Positions 16,755 to 24,838 of a stretch of DNA of 64,000 nt are shown piece after piece. Source of the DNA: Haloarcula sp. CBA1129. GTDB taxonomy: Archaea; Halobacteriota; Halobacteria; Halobacteriales; Haloarculaceae. The DNA is taken from contig NZ_RKSM01000001.1 of the NCBI RefSeq assembly GCF_008729015.1, forward strand, positions 3,348,001 through 3,412,000, given 5' to 3'. The position numbers and the translations under genes were made by a program. The notes beneath the pieces are model-generated. The model was given only the letters and a program-made list of their open reading frames with translations, did no database searches and was not told where the DNA came from. The stretch's first letter is position 1; each line of letters begins with the position of its first letter.

Positions 16755-17229
16755 CCGATTCGTGCGAACGGCGCGAAGCGCGGTGAGACACGCGCGGTCA
16801 CGCACAACCGCAATTTTTCGGAACGTGAAATCACGTCCGGACCGTGTCTGTCTCAGTGTACGCGGCGTCGATGCCGTACAACGGTCAAACAAACCAGATG
16901 GCAGCAGCCAAAGCCCGTCCTGCAACGGTCAGGCCCTTCTGTGATTGATCTCGCTTCCCCGGCGTGTGCAGTCGGCTCTGACAGCACTGACTTCTAGGCC
17001 AGTCGGTAGCGACGGAAAGACTTGGAAAGAGGGGTGGGGGTGGGGGTGGTGGCACCCAAAACGGGTGCACCTGCAACTAGACTCGTCAGGCTAAAGAACT
17101 TTCCGGCGTTCCGGCTCTGCCTCAGTCGTATCGATGCATGAATTATCAGAACCTATCGACAAACAGCCAGAACGCGGGGCGTCTTCGGTCGGCGGTAACA
17201 CATATGTAGGTCCGCATCGAAATACACAC
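16755..17229. other. Intergenic region with G-tract and hairpin
   Basis: Gene-free stretch between aconitase and rimI. At about 17032-17052 the plus strand has consecutive G-runs (GGGG, GGGGG, GGGGG, then GG pairs separated by single T), a potential G-quadruplex. Directly after it, GCACCC 17052-17057 pairs with GGGTGC 17063-17068 around AAAAC. The open frame on the minus strand here is a proline run from the G-tract and is not a gene. Nothing else was recognised. Confidence 0.6.
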
Positions 17230-17727
17230 GTGACAACGGTCGCTCCTGACGGACCGGAGACGCCGGATACGCCAGCGGTCCGGCGCGCCGTCCGCGCGGA
17301 CCTCATCGAGGTCCACCGCATCGAGCAGGCGTCGTTTCCACAGCCGTGGCCGTTTTCGGCGCTGGAGAGCTATCTCGACGAAGCGGGGTTTCTCGTCGCC
17401 GAGACTGGCAATGACGACGACGACCCGCCCGCCGTCGCGGGCTATGTCATCGCGGATACAGTCCCGAACCACGGCACGCCGCTCGGTCACATCAAGGACC
17501 TCGCGGTCCGGCCGGCGTACCGACGACAGGGCGTCGCAAGCGCGCTGTTACAGCGGGCGATGGAAGTCATCGGCCAGACTGGGGCAGGGTCAATAAAGCT
17601 GGAGGTCCGGGCCGACAACGACGGGGCACGACAGCTCTATCGGCGCTTCGGGTTCGAGCACCGCAAGACCATCCCGAACTACTACAGCAACGGCGAGGAC
17701 GCGCTCGTGATGGTTCGCTTGCTGTAA
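17230..17727 (+). CDS. rimI: Ribosomal protein S18 alanine N-acetyltransferase family
   Basis: 165 residues, a GNAT acetyltransferase of the RimI group: FPQPWPFSALESY near the N terminus and VRPAYRRQGVASALL, which is the acetyl-CoA binding R-x2-x-G-x-G/A loop, then LEVRADNDGARQLYRRFGF. Archaeal members acetylate N termini of many proteins (Ard1-like activity), so substrates may be broader than a ribosomal protein. GTG 17230 is chosen over an ATG 32 codons upstream because the extra residues are unlike the family and a TATA-like ACACATATG lies about 30 bases before the GTG. Confidence 0.88.
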   Translation: MTTVAPDGPETPDTPAVRRAVRADLIEVHRIEQASFPQPWPFSALESYLDEAGFLVAETGNDDDDPPAVAGYVIADTVPNHGTPLGHIKDLAVRPAYRRQGVASALLQRAMEVIGQTGAGSIKLEVRADNDGARQLYRRFGFEHRKTIPNYYSNGEDALVMVRLL

Positions 17728-17814
17728 GTGAGCGCCGCTGGTCGCTAGCAGTACGCTTTCTGGGCCCGAGACCCCGACTACATATACGGCTCCGCATCCA
17801 CGGTTCGCACACCG

Positions 17815-18252
17815 ATGGGATACGCCTGTCCAGTGTGTGACGACCCGCAAGCCGACGACGTGCATCTGGCGAACCACCTCGCGTTCACGGCGATGACCGG
17901 CGGCGACGACCACGAGGAGTGGCTCGACGAGCGCGTCCCCGACTGGGGTCAACTCGGAGAAGACGAACTGTCCACCGAGGTCGTCGAGTACGCCGCGGAG
18001 ACGGAGTTCCCGCAGGTGTTCGAGGACACCGTCGACCGAAGCGGCGACGGGCACAGCCACGACCACGGCCACGATCTCCCGCAGGGTGCGGACCGCCACC
18101 GTGGATCGAACGCGCTCAGCGACCACGACAGCGAGGTACTGGCCGAGGCTCGGGATCTGACGCGAGAGATGTTGCGCGATAGCGACGCCGACGCTGCTGA
18201 CGCTGACACGTCAGAGTCCGACGCTGGCGAGAGCGGAGACGAAACCGAATAG
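17815..18252 (+). CDS. DUF5810-type zinc-finger protein
   Basis: 145 residues. The N terminus has CPVC followed by two histidines (DVHLANHLAF), a likely C2H2-type zinc site. The middle is helical, and a His/Asp-rich stretch (GHSHDHGHD) may also bind metal. The C terminus is extremely acidic. Family assignment (haloarchaeal DUF5810) is by pattern and by the next gene, which looks like its usual neighbour DUF5809. Function unknown. It stands at the head of a tight same-strand cluster ending with the NUDIX gene. Confidence 0.75.
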   Translation: MGYACPVCDDPQADDVHLANHLAFTAMTGGDDHEEWLDERVPDWGQLGEDELSTEVVEYAAETEFPQVFEDTVDRSGDGHSHDHGHDLPQGADRHRGSNALSDHDSEVLAEARDLTREMLRDSDADAADADTSESDAGESGDETE

Positions 18253-18275
18253 TCCCGCCGGCGGTAAGGTGACGT

Positions 18276-18689
18276 ATGGACACTGAGGGGCAGTTCGCGC
18301 CGGCATCGGCAGCCGAGGCCCGCGAGCGCTACGGCGCGCTCGGGTCGACAGCGCAGGTTGTCGTCAAGGAAGTCGCGAAAGCGATGGGTCTCGACGCGGA
18401 GGCCTACGAGGAGCGAGTCACCAGCGAGGTGGTCGAGACCGCCCGCGACGTGCTGTTCGCGGAATCACTCGCGGTGCAGGTCGGCTCGATGGCGGAGTTC
18501 GAAGCGTGGCGCGAGGACACCGACTGTGAGGTGACGCTGGTCGGCGCGAAGAACGTGGATAACGTCGTCTGGCACGCTGCACCCTTTGCAGAGCAGGCCG
18601 TCGCAGCGACGTTTCAGGACAAACGCCGAGCGGCAGTCGGCACGCTCCGCCGGCAGGCCTTCGGCAGTATCTACCGCGAGGTCGTCTGA
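18276..18689 (+). CDS. DUF5809-type haloarchaeal protein
   Basis: 137 residues, soluble, alpha/beta. No catalytic motif is apparent. The order DUF5810-type, DUF5809-type, membrane protein, NUDIX on one strand, with a 23-base gap before and an ATGA overlap after, indicates co-transcription. The C terminus (TLRRQAFGSIYREVV) is basic. Function not known; it is a conserved haloarchaeal protein by general character. Confidence 0.75.
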   Translation: MDTEGQFAPASAAEARERYGALGSTAQVVVKEVAKAMGLDAEAYEERVTSEVVETARDVLFAESLAVQVGSMAEFEAWREDTDCEVTLVGAKNVDNVVWHAAPFAEQAVAATFQDKRRAAVGTLRRQAFGSIYREVV

Positions 18690-19102
18690 TGCGCCCGGTC
18701 ACACGGAACACTCTGCTCGGTATCATCGCCGTCGTTGTGCTGTTGCTAGCGCTGGGGGCGCTGCCGGGCCTCCTCAAGAGCGGCGACCCTTACTACACTG
18801 TCGCCACACCAGCCGATGGCGAGTACAGCGTCGACAACGGCACGGCGATCAACTGGAGTACGCAGTCGGAGCGACGCTTCCCGTACACGAGCGCGGCGCT
18901 GGCTGACGCATCCCCGTCGGCGGTCGGGCAGTCAGAGCCGTACTGGCGCGGCCCGCTCGGATTCAAAGGTGCGTTCACCCACTCGCCGTTCGACGAGCGA
19001 GACGCGCTCAGCCAGCAGTACGACGGGGCTGTGACCGATGACGGCGTCGTCGTCAGGCACAACGGCACGTTTTACCACGTCGCGGTCCGACAGGACGTAT
19101 GA
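18689..19102 (+). CDS. Membrane-anchored extracytoplasmic protein
   Basis: 137 residues. A single N-terminal hydrophobic segment (residues 9-29: GIIAVVVLLLALGALPGLL) acts as a signal anchor; the rest is a hydrophilic, probably outside, beta-rich domain. Start ATG overlaps the stop of the preceding gene by one base and its own stop overlaps the NUDIX start by four, so it is translationally coupled to both. No enzymatic motif is seen. Confidence 0.75.
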   Translation: MRPVTRNTLLGIIAVVVLLLALGALPGLLKSGDPYYTVATPADGEYSVDNGTAINWSTQSERRFPYTSAALADASPSAVGQSEPYWRGPLGFKGAFTHSPFDERDALSQQYDGAVTDDGVVVRHNGTFYHVAVRQDV

Positions 19103-19641
19103 CCCGCGAACCGGCCCACGAGTGGCCCATCGTCGAGAGCGAACGCGAGTACGAAACCGGCTGGTACACCGGCGGCTACGACCGGGTCCGCCAGCCTGAC
19201 GGCTCGGAGAAGGACTACTACTGGGCTGAACTGCCCGATGCGGCCGTCGTGGTTGCGACGACCGGTGACGAACTCGTCATGGTCGACCAGTACCGCCCGA
19301 CCATCCGCGAGCAATGTCTCGAACTCCCCGCCGGCATCGTCGAGGACAACGAGTCCTACACGACCGCCGGGGCGCGTGAACTCCGTGAGGAGACCGGGTT
19401 CGAGGCCGCCGGCGTCTCGCTCATCGAGGAGTTCTCCTGTTCGACCGGCGTGCTTCGGCACCGCCGCGGCATCGTCTTCGCCGAGGGACTGGAACCGGTC
19501 GACCGGGAACTTGACGACAATGAGTTCCTCTCCGTGACGACGGTGCCCATCGACGAGGCGCTACAGGTCGCCCGCCGCGAGCCGGCCAACGACGCGACCA
19601 TCGAGGGCATCCTGCTGGCACAGGCCGACGGCTTGCTGTAG
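19099..19641 (+). CDS. NUDIX hydrolase, ADP-ribose pyrophosphatase-like
   Basis: 180 residues. A perfect NUDIX box (G-x5-E-x7-REUxEExGU) spans roughly residues 76-98 and ends in RELREETGF. The preceding strand pair and the ELPAG segment just before the box are typical of ADP-ribose/nucleoside-diphosphate-sugar pyrophosphatases. It would cleave a nucleotide diphosphate linkage with magnesium. Overlaps the upstream membrane-protein gene by ATGA, last gene of the four-gene cluster. Exact substrate unknown. Confidence 0.9.
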   Translation: MTREPAHEWPIVESEREYETGWYTGGYDRVRQPDGSEKDYYWAELPDAAVVVATTGDELVMVDQYRPTIREQCLELPAGIVEDNESYTTAGARELREETGFEAAGVSLIEEFSCSTGVLRHRRGIVFAEGLEPVDRELDDNEFLSVTTVPIDEALQVARREPANDATIEGILLAQADGLL

Positions 19642-19679
19642 CCGGTGAAGGTTTAGGTATCGGCCGCTAGCGGCTGGAC

Positions 19680-20066
19680 ATGGACGACGAAATCGACGCC
19701 GACGAGCTACGGTCGAAACTCGACGAGGAGACGGTCCGGATAGTCGACATCCGCTCGCCGGGCGCGTACGAGCGAGGACATATCCCCGGAAGCGAGAACG
19801 TCCCGTTCCCGTCGCTCGTCGACGAAGTCGAACGGTTCGAAGGCGACGATGAAGTTGTGACAGTGTGTCCGAAAGGAAAGTCCAGCGTGCAGGCCGCCCG
19901 GCTCATCGCGTCGTATGAAGGCTTTGATGGCGACGTGGTAAGCTTCGAACCCGGGCTAAACGGCTGGGACGGGCCGCTGGAGCGTGCAAACGCTGACGGG
20001 GAGACGCCGGCAGACACTGCGGCCGCTGACGGAGACACTGACGAAGGCCCTGCTGCACCGTTTTAG
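19680..20066 (+). CDS. Single-domain rhodanese-like protein
   Basis: 128 residues: one rhodanese domain (about 1-100) with the active-site loop CPKGKSS, so sulfur transfer is plausible, and a C-terminal acidic tail rich in Ala/Asp/Gly. VDIRSPGAYERGHIPGS is the conserved entry to the domain. Cytoplasmic. It follows the NUDIX gene after 38 bases. The sulfur donor and acceptor are unknown; two two-domain rhodaneses lie at 39154-41073. Confidence 0.88.
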   Translation: MDDEIDADELRSKLDEETVRIVDIRSPGAYERGHIPGSENVPFPSLVDEVERFEGDDEVVTVCPKGKSSVQAARLIASYEGFDGDVVSFEPGLNGWDGPLERANADGETPADTAAADGDTDEGPAAPF

Positions 20067-20346
20067 CTGCTGTTTGGAGTGAAATGGTGGCTCAGGAAAA
20101 GTCCATCGTCACAAGGGGCTCAGCGGGGGTAACATCTCGTCATCGCCACCATCGGGTCGTACTTCCCCCCTCGGGAAAAGTGCATCCGTTGGCGACGAGG
20201 TGAGGGGAGCGGTCTGACAGCACCTGTAGTTGTACACTGTTGCTACTCGTCTCGTACTGGAGTGCCCACTGACGGTAGCAGTATAACCGTCTATATATCG
20301 AACATATAAAATACCTATATGGCGACAGCTGACGGTTCGGCCGAGT

Positions 20347-21132
20347 GTGTCCGACACTGAGACGAGCCAGCCGCGAATCGAGCAGGCACTCGCTGTCGTT
20401 CAGCGAGAGATCGACTGTGTCGAGGCCGAACTGACGGCCTTCAGGCGCTTTCGAACCAATCTCGCGTCTATTGAGCCGACAGGACAACCCGCAGGTACCG
20501 TCGACACCGCAGCGGGTGGGATGTCGGCGCTCAGTACCCGGCAGCCGAAACCCGATACCAGCCTGCGTGCTGTTCGGGAAGCCTACCGGGAGACGGTCAT
20601 GGCTGTGCCACACTACGAAGCCGAGTACGACGACACGCTGGAAGCGAACATGTCGATGGAGTTCGGCCCGGAACTCGGCACGCAGATCGCCACGGGAACG
20701 CGTCTGACTCCGCGGTTGTACGACGCACTGCTGACCACAAGCGAGGGGGCACACGACGAACGTGAGACGTTGCTCCCGGCGCTTGAACGCGAACGGGAGT
20801 CGTTACAGTCGGTGCGAGCAACGCTTGACGACTGTGAACGTCGCGGGGCCGCACTCGGTGCGAACGCACGCCGTACGACTGATCCAGTCCGTCTCGACAC
20901 CATCGACGACCAGCTCGCTGAAATCGAAGCTGACTGCGAGACGACGGCAGCGACCCGCCAGCAACAGCTTCACAGTCGGTCGGCTGCCGCCCTATCGGGT
21001 CTCGACGGAACGAGCCTCGTCCAGTACCTCTACGACGGCTGTTCGGTGACGTGTCCGGCGCTTGCCGATATCGTAGCCTGCCTCGACACGATCAGGCGAC
21101 ACCGCTGTCACTGTCTGGTGTCGACGAGCTGA
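20347..21132 (+). CDS. Haloarchaeal coiled-coil protein (DUF7260-like)
   Basis: 261 residues from GTG 20347, preceded by TATA-rich sequence (20290-20321) at leaderless spacing. Two long helical segments with heptad character (about 10-45 and 125-200) flank a central part with VREAYRETVMAVPHYEAEYDD, typical of the haloarchaeal DUF7260 group. The C terminus contains several cysteines and histidines (CSVTCPALADIVAC, RRHRCHC). No function known. Convergent with the AbrB-PhoU gene, 38 bases apart. Confidence 0.72.
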   Translation: MSDTETSQPRIEQALAVVQREIDCVEAELTAFRRFRTNLASIEPTGQPAGTVDTAAGGMSALSTRQPKPDTSLRAVREAYRETVMAVPHYEAEYDDTLEANMSMEFGPELGTQIATGTRLTPRLYDALLTTSEGAHDERETLLPALERERESLQSVRATLDDCERRGAALGANARRTTDPVRLDTIDDQLAEIEADCETTAATRQQQLHSRSAAALSGLDGTSLVQYLYDGCSVTCPALADIVACLDTIRRHRCHCLVSTS

Positions 21133-21170
21133 GGTCGGCGGGACGACTGTCTATCGTTCTGTTCCTGTTG

Positions 21171-22175
21171 TCAGGACTGCGGTCGCGGTGCGGCTTTCTG
21201 GAGCGCGCTTTCGGCGATGTTGCCGCCGTAGTCGGCTGTCCGGGACAGGGAGTCGACGATGAGCCCCAGTACCTGTGCGCTCTGTGGGTCGAACTCGCGG
21301 ATCTGGCCGTCGACTTCGCGGGCGGTCCCATCGACATCGGGGATCTGGCTCCGGGCCTCGTTTGCCAGTTCGACGGCCTCGTCGGAGTCCTCGGTCAACA
21401 GGGCGTCCATCGCGGTTTCGGGGACGGCGATCGCTTCGGCTTCCAGTTGATCAAGAAGATTGGCAGTTTCGCCGGTGATCTCCCCGATTTCCTGAGAGAG
21501 GCTGGCGATCTTGGTCGCGTGATCGGCGATACGCTCTAGCTGGCGGGCGCTGGACTGGAAATCGAACACGGTCTCGCGTGGGAAACCGATCTCGTCGGCT
21601 GTCGTCGGATTGCGGAGGACGGTGCGGAACACACGCGAAACCATGTACCAGAGGCGGTCCACGTCGTCGTCACGTTGCATCACGTCCGCCGCGAGGTCGT
21701 CGTCGTCCTCGATGAGCGCCTCGACAGCATCAGAGAGCATCGTCAACGAGACCAGCCGCATACGCGTGATGGCGTTGTGGACCGACAGCTCCGACGAGTC
21801 GAGCAGGTCCTGTAGGACGACCCGGTCGGTCGTTTCCTCGATCATCTCTAGACCGACCAGTCCCTGTGTCGCATCGCGGATGATACGGCGCTGCTCGGCC
21901 GTAATGCGAGAGGCTTCGAGCTGGATGATGTCGAAACCACTGACGTACATCGTCATGACCGCCCGCGTGAGTTCGTGCCTGTTTTCGAGCCCTTCAACGT
22001 CGAGACTCCCTTCCACGCGGCCGTTCTCTCGTTGCGGAGCGAGCAACAGCAGGTCCCGTTCAGCGTGGAACTCGACGACGCTGCCCGCGCTCACGTCGTT
22101 TTCTGTCGCCCACTCTTTGGGTAGGGAGACGGTGTATGTCGACCCGCCTGTCACCTGGACCTTGCGTGTCTCCAT
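21171..22175 (-). CDS. AbrB-PhoU phosphate regulator, copy 1
   Basis: 334 residues. The first ~50 are a SpoVT/AbrB swapped-hairpin DNA-binding domain (KVQVTGGSTYTVSLPKEW); two PhoU helical bundles follow (about 110-200 and 220-325), with the metal-site motif ERIADHATKIA. Such fusions are common in haloarchaea and probably read phosphate status and bind DNA directly. The gene is divergent from pstS across 330 bases, and a TATA-like GATATAAATC lies 24-33 bases before its start on the minus strand. It is the best candidate in the window for direct control of the pst operon (inference). Confidence 0.9.
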   Translation of the reverse strand: METRKVQVTGGSTYTVSLPKEWATENDVSAGSVVEFHAERDLLLLAPQRENGRVEGSLDVEGLENRHELTRAVMTMYVSGFDIIQLEASRITAEQRRIIRDATQGLVGLEMIEETTDRVVLQDLLDSSELSVHNAITRMRLVSLTMLSDAVEALIEDDDDLAADVMQRDDDVDRLWYMVSRVFRTVLRNPTTADEIGFPRETVFDFQSSARQLERIADHATKIASLSQEIGEITGETANLLDQLEAEAIAVPETAMDALLTEDSDEAVELANEARSQIPDVDGTAREVDGQIREFDPQSAQVLGLIVDSLSRTADYGGNIAESALQKAAPRPQS

Positions 22176-22505
22176 GTGGCTGGCACTCGTTCACGGGATG
22201 ATATAAATCCACTCATATCTATATACTATACATGAGCTCTACTATTTGGGGACATATTTTGCGGATAAACGTCGCCCCTGCGACGATATTCGCCGGTATA
22301 AGTGATTGAAACGGCTGAAAAAGATATACCCGACCAGTCAGTGATATCCAGCGTGTTCGAGCCTTTAACGGCCCAATACGACGAATAAGACGATATATTC
22401 CTACCTATTTGTTGGTGTTTCACACACTATGTCTATATAGCAATAGTCTAATATCTATAGGTATCTTAGCAGGTTACTTATTAGCTGTCTCGCTGGACTC
22501 TGGTG
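22176..22505. promoter_or_regulatory. Divergent pst / AbrB-PhoU control region
   Basis: 330 unusually AT-rich bases between two divergent phosphate genes. TATA-like boxes sit at both ends: GATATAAATC (22199-22208) for the minus gene and TTACTTATTA (22474-22483) for pstS, each about 25-32 bases from a start. Many further TATA-like words lie between (for instance CTATATACTATA near 22220 and ATATTCC near 22393), so more than one promoter or a phosphate-responsive element is possible. No gene was seen. Confidence 0.6.
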
Positions 22506-23657
22506 ATGGCGCACGATTCCAACGGGCTGTCAGACCGCGTATCGCGGCGGACATTCATCGCAACGACGGGCGCAACCGGTCTCGCTGCAATCGCCGGGTG
22601 TTCCAGCGGCAGCGGCGACTCCGAGGCGGACGGGACCTCCGGCAAGAGTGCGGACACCGAGGCGGCGTCGGCGGAGATGGAAGCGACCGAGCAGACGGAC
22701 GAGGGCAGTAGCTCCGGCGGCACCGGCGCGCTCGAATCCGGCGGTTCCTCGACAGTGTACCCCATCGCCAACACCGCGGCCTCGTACTGGAACGCTAACC
22801 GCCCGGCCAGCGACACCGAGTACTGGCCACACGGCGAGTACGACATCGATACGGACCAGAACCTCGCGGACTACTGGGGCGGTCTGTACGGGTTCGAGGC
22901 CGGTGGCGAGGACGGCCCGCCGTTCCAGTTCACCGTTGGCCTCTCCCACTCCGGGACCGGCGTCGAGAAGGTGATGAACGGCCAGAACGATATCGGCAAC
23001 TCCTCCGGGAACGTCGAGGACGAACTTCCGGACCGCGACTCCTACGAGCAGTTCGTCGACCACGTCGTCGGCGTCGACGGCCAGCCGCTCGTCGTCTCCC
23101 AAGAGATCGCCGACGCCGATGTCGAACAGGTTACCGGTGACCAACTCAAGGGTCTCTACAAGGGCGAAATCACCAACTGGAGCGAACTCGGCGGCCCGGA
23201 CCGCGAGATTCAGGTCCTCGGCCGCGTCAAGGGCTCCGGGACGCGAACCTCCTTCGTCTCCAACGTCTTTGGCAACCCCGAAGAAGATACCTCCGTCGCG
23301 AACCGCTACGGCCAGAACCAGCGCCTCGCACAGGCCATCGCACAGGCCGACAACGCCATCAGCTACCTCGCGCTGGCGTTTATCGACACCGACGGGCTGG
23401 CCCCTGTCGGCCTGGAGTGGGAAGGAACGACCTACAGCTACCAGGACGACCAGAACGGCCTGGACTCGAAGGCGTACCCGCTGTCGCGCGACCTCCACAT
23501 GTATACGTGGGAAGGCACCTCGATGAAGGAAGCCGCAGTCATCAACATGATCCTGTCCGACTTCGGCCAGGACACCTTCGTCGCGCCGAACAACTACTTC
23601 AAGCTCGGCGCTCGCCGCCGCGAGGAAGAGCGCGCCAAGCTCCCCGAGCAGGTGTAA
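22506..23657 (+). CDS. pstS: Phosphate ABC transporter substrate-binding lipoprotein PstS
   Basis: 383 residues. SRRTF with the following hydrophobic stretch and the lipobox LAAIAGC form a Tat lipoprotein signal, so the mature protein is anchored outside through Cys-33 or nearby. A Gly/Ser/Glu linker follows; the phosphate-binding core begins at GGSSTVYPIA and continues with GLSHSGTGVEKV and GSGTRTSF. It captures phosphate for the PstC/PstA/PstB transporter. GTG 22503 directly before ATG 22506 is an alternative start. First gene of the pst operon; 59 bases to pstC. Confidence 0.94.
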   Translation: MAHDSNGLSDRVSRRTFIATTGATGLAAIAGCSSGSGDSEADGTSGKSADTEAASAEMEATEQTDEGSSSGGTGALESGGSSTVYPIANTAASYWNANRPASDTEYWPHGEYDIDTDQNLADYWGGLYGFEAGGEDGPPFQFTVGLSHSGTGVEKVMNGQNDIGNSSGNVEDELPDRDSYEQFVDHVVGVDGQPLVVSQEIADADVEQVTGDQLKGLYKGEITNWSELGGPDREIQVLGRVKGSGTRTSFVSNVFGNPEEDTSVANRYGQNQRLAQAIAQADNAISYLALAFIDTDGLAPVGLEWEGTTYSYQDDQNGLDSKAYPLSRDLHMYTWEGTSMKEAAVINMILSDFGQDTFVAPNNYFKLGARRREEERAKLPEQV

Positions 23658-23716
23658 TCGACCGCAGCTGCGAATCGCTGAACGACTGTCGACCGTGTCG
23701 GTCGATTTTCCATACT

Positions 23717-24838
23717 ATGACAGAGGACATACCTACGACGGAGGGCGAGGCAGTGTCGAGCGGGGACAGAGTCGACGGGTCGACGCTCGCCGTCGGCGCG
23801 ATAGCGACAACGCTGGTGGCGACGATTCTCGTCTTCCTGTTCCGGCCGGCTCTGGCGTTGCCGATGTTGCTCGCGTTCGTGTTCGTCACGGCGGTCGGCT
23901 TGGTTACATATCAGGCCGAAGTCGCGCGTTTGCTCACGCTGGTCGCGACGGTGCTGACAGTGCTGACGGTCGCGTTCATCACGTTCTTCCTGTTCGTGAG
24001 CGCACTGCCGGCGTTTCTCGAACACGGGACCGGACTGCTGTTGATACCGGCGCAAAACGGGGGCCCTCGCTGGTTCTTCTGGCTTGAATCCGTCCTGCCG
24101 TCGGATTCGACGTACTGGAATCCGCTCAGTGGGGCCTACTCGCTGATACCGATGATCTGGGCGACGGTCGTCGTTACCGTCATCGCGGGCGCAGTGGCTG
24201 GTCCGCTGGGTCTGTTCGGTGCGCTGTTCATCGCCGAAGTCGCCAGCGACCGCCTGCGGGAACTCATCAAGCCCGGTGTCGAGATTCTGGCCGGTATCCC
24301 CTCTATTGTCTACGGCTTCATCGGCTTTCAGGTGTTGAACGGCTTCATCCAGACGAACTTCCTCGACGACGGGGCGAGCTTCCTCATCGCCGGAATCGTC
24401 GTGGGCGTGATGGCGCTGCCGACGGTCGTCTCCGTCGGCGAAGACGCACTCTCCAGCGTGCCCCGGTCGATGGGTGACGGCTCCGTCGCCATGGGTGCGA
24501 CCGAGTGGCAGACGATGAAAAGCATCTCCATTCCGGCGGCGTTCTCGGGCATCTCCGCGGCCGTCATCCTCGGCTTGGGCCGGGCCATCGGCGAGACGAT
24601 GGCCGTCGCCGCCATCATGGCCTCGGGGACGCAGTTCGCCGACCCGCTGTTCGACGTCTTCGACGCCAACGCGACGCTGACCAGCCTGATTGCGACCCAG
24701 TACGGAAGCGCTTCGGAGAGCACCGTCGACGTGCTGTTCGTCGCCGGCGTCATGCTGTTCGTCATCGTCGCCGGGATGAGCATCGTTTCGCAGTACATCG
24801 AGCGACGAATGCAGCGGAAACTGAAGGGGCAACAATGA
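23717..24838 (+). CDS. pstC: Phosphate ABC transporter permease PstC
   Basis: 373 residues with about eight membrane helices: two near the N terminus (residues 25-70), then the ABC permease core from about residue 150. The coupling EAA-type loop is at SMGDGSVAMGATEWQTMKSI, which contacts PstB. Forms the membrane channel with PstA. ATG 23717 was chosen; sequence upstream in frame has no membrane character. Its stop overlaps the pstA start (ATGA), supporting co-translation. Confidence 0.94.
   Translation: MTEDIPTTEGEAVSSGDRVDGSTLAVGAIATTLVATILVFLFRPALALPMLLAFVFVTAVGLVTYQAEVARLLTLVATVLTVLTVAFITFFLFVSALPAFLEHGTGLLLIPAQNGGPRWFFWLESVLPSDSTYWNPLSGAYSLIPMIWATVVVTVIAGAVAGPLGLFGALFIAEVASDRLRELIKPGVEILAGIPSIVYGFIGFQVLNGFIQTNFLDDGASFLIAGIVVGVMALPTVVSVGEDALSSVPRSMGDGSVAMGATEWQTMKSISIPAAFSGISAAVILGLGRAIGETMAVAAIMASGTQFADPLFDVFDANATLTSLIATQYGSASESTVDVLFVAGVMLFVIVAGMSIVSQYIERRMQRKLKGQQ

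Noticed and set aside
14809-16791. A 660-codon open frame on the minus strand across the aconitase gene
   Set aside because: It is the mirror of a strongly expressed, GC-rich gene; its composition is basic and repetitive and no family motif is visible, while the plus strand encodes a full aconitase.
16885-17076. A proline-rich 63-codon open frame on the minus strand
   Set aside because: The proline run is only the complement of the G-tract; no conserved start or family.
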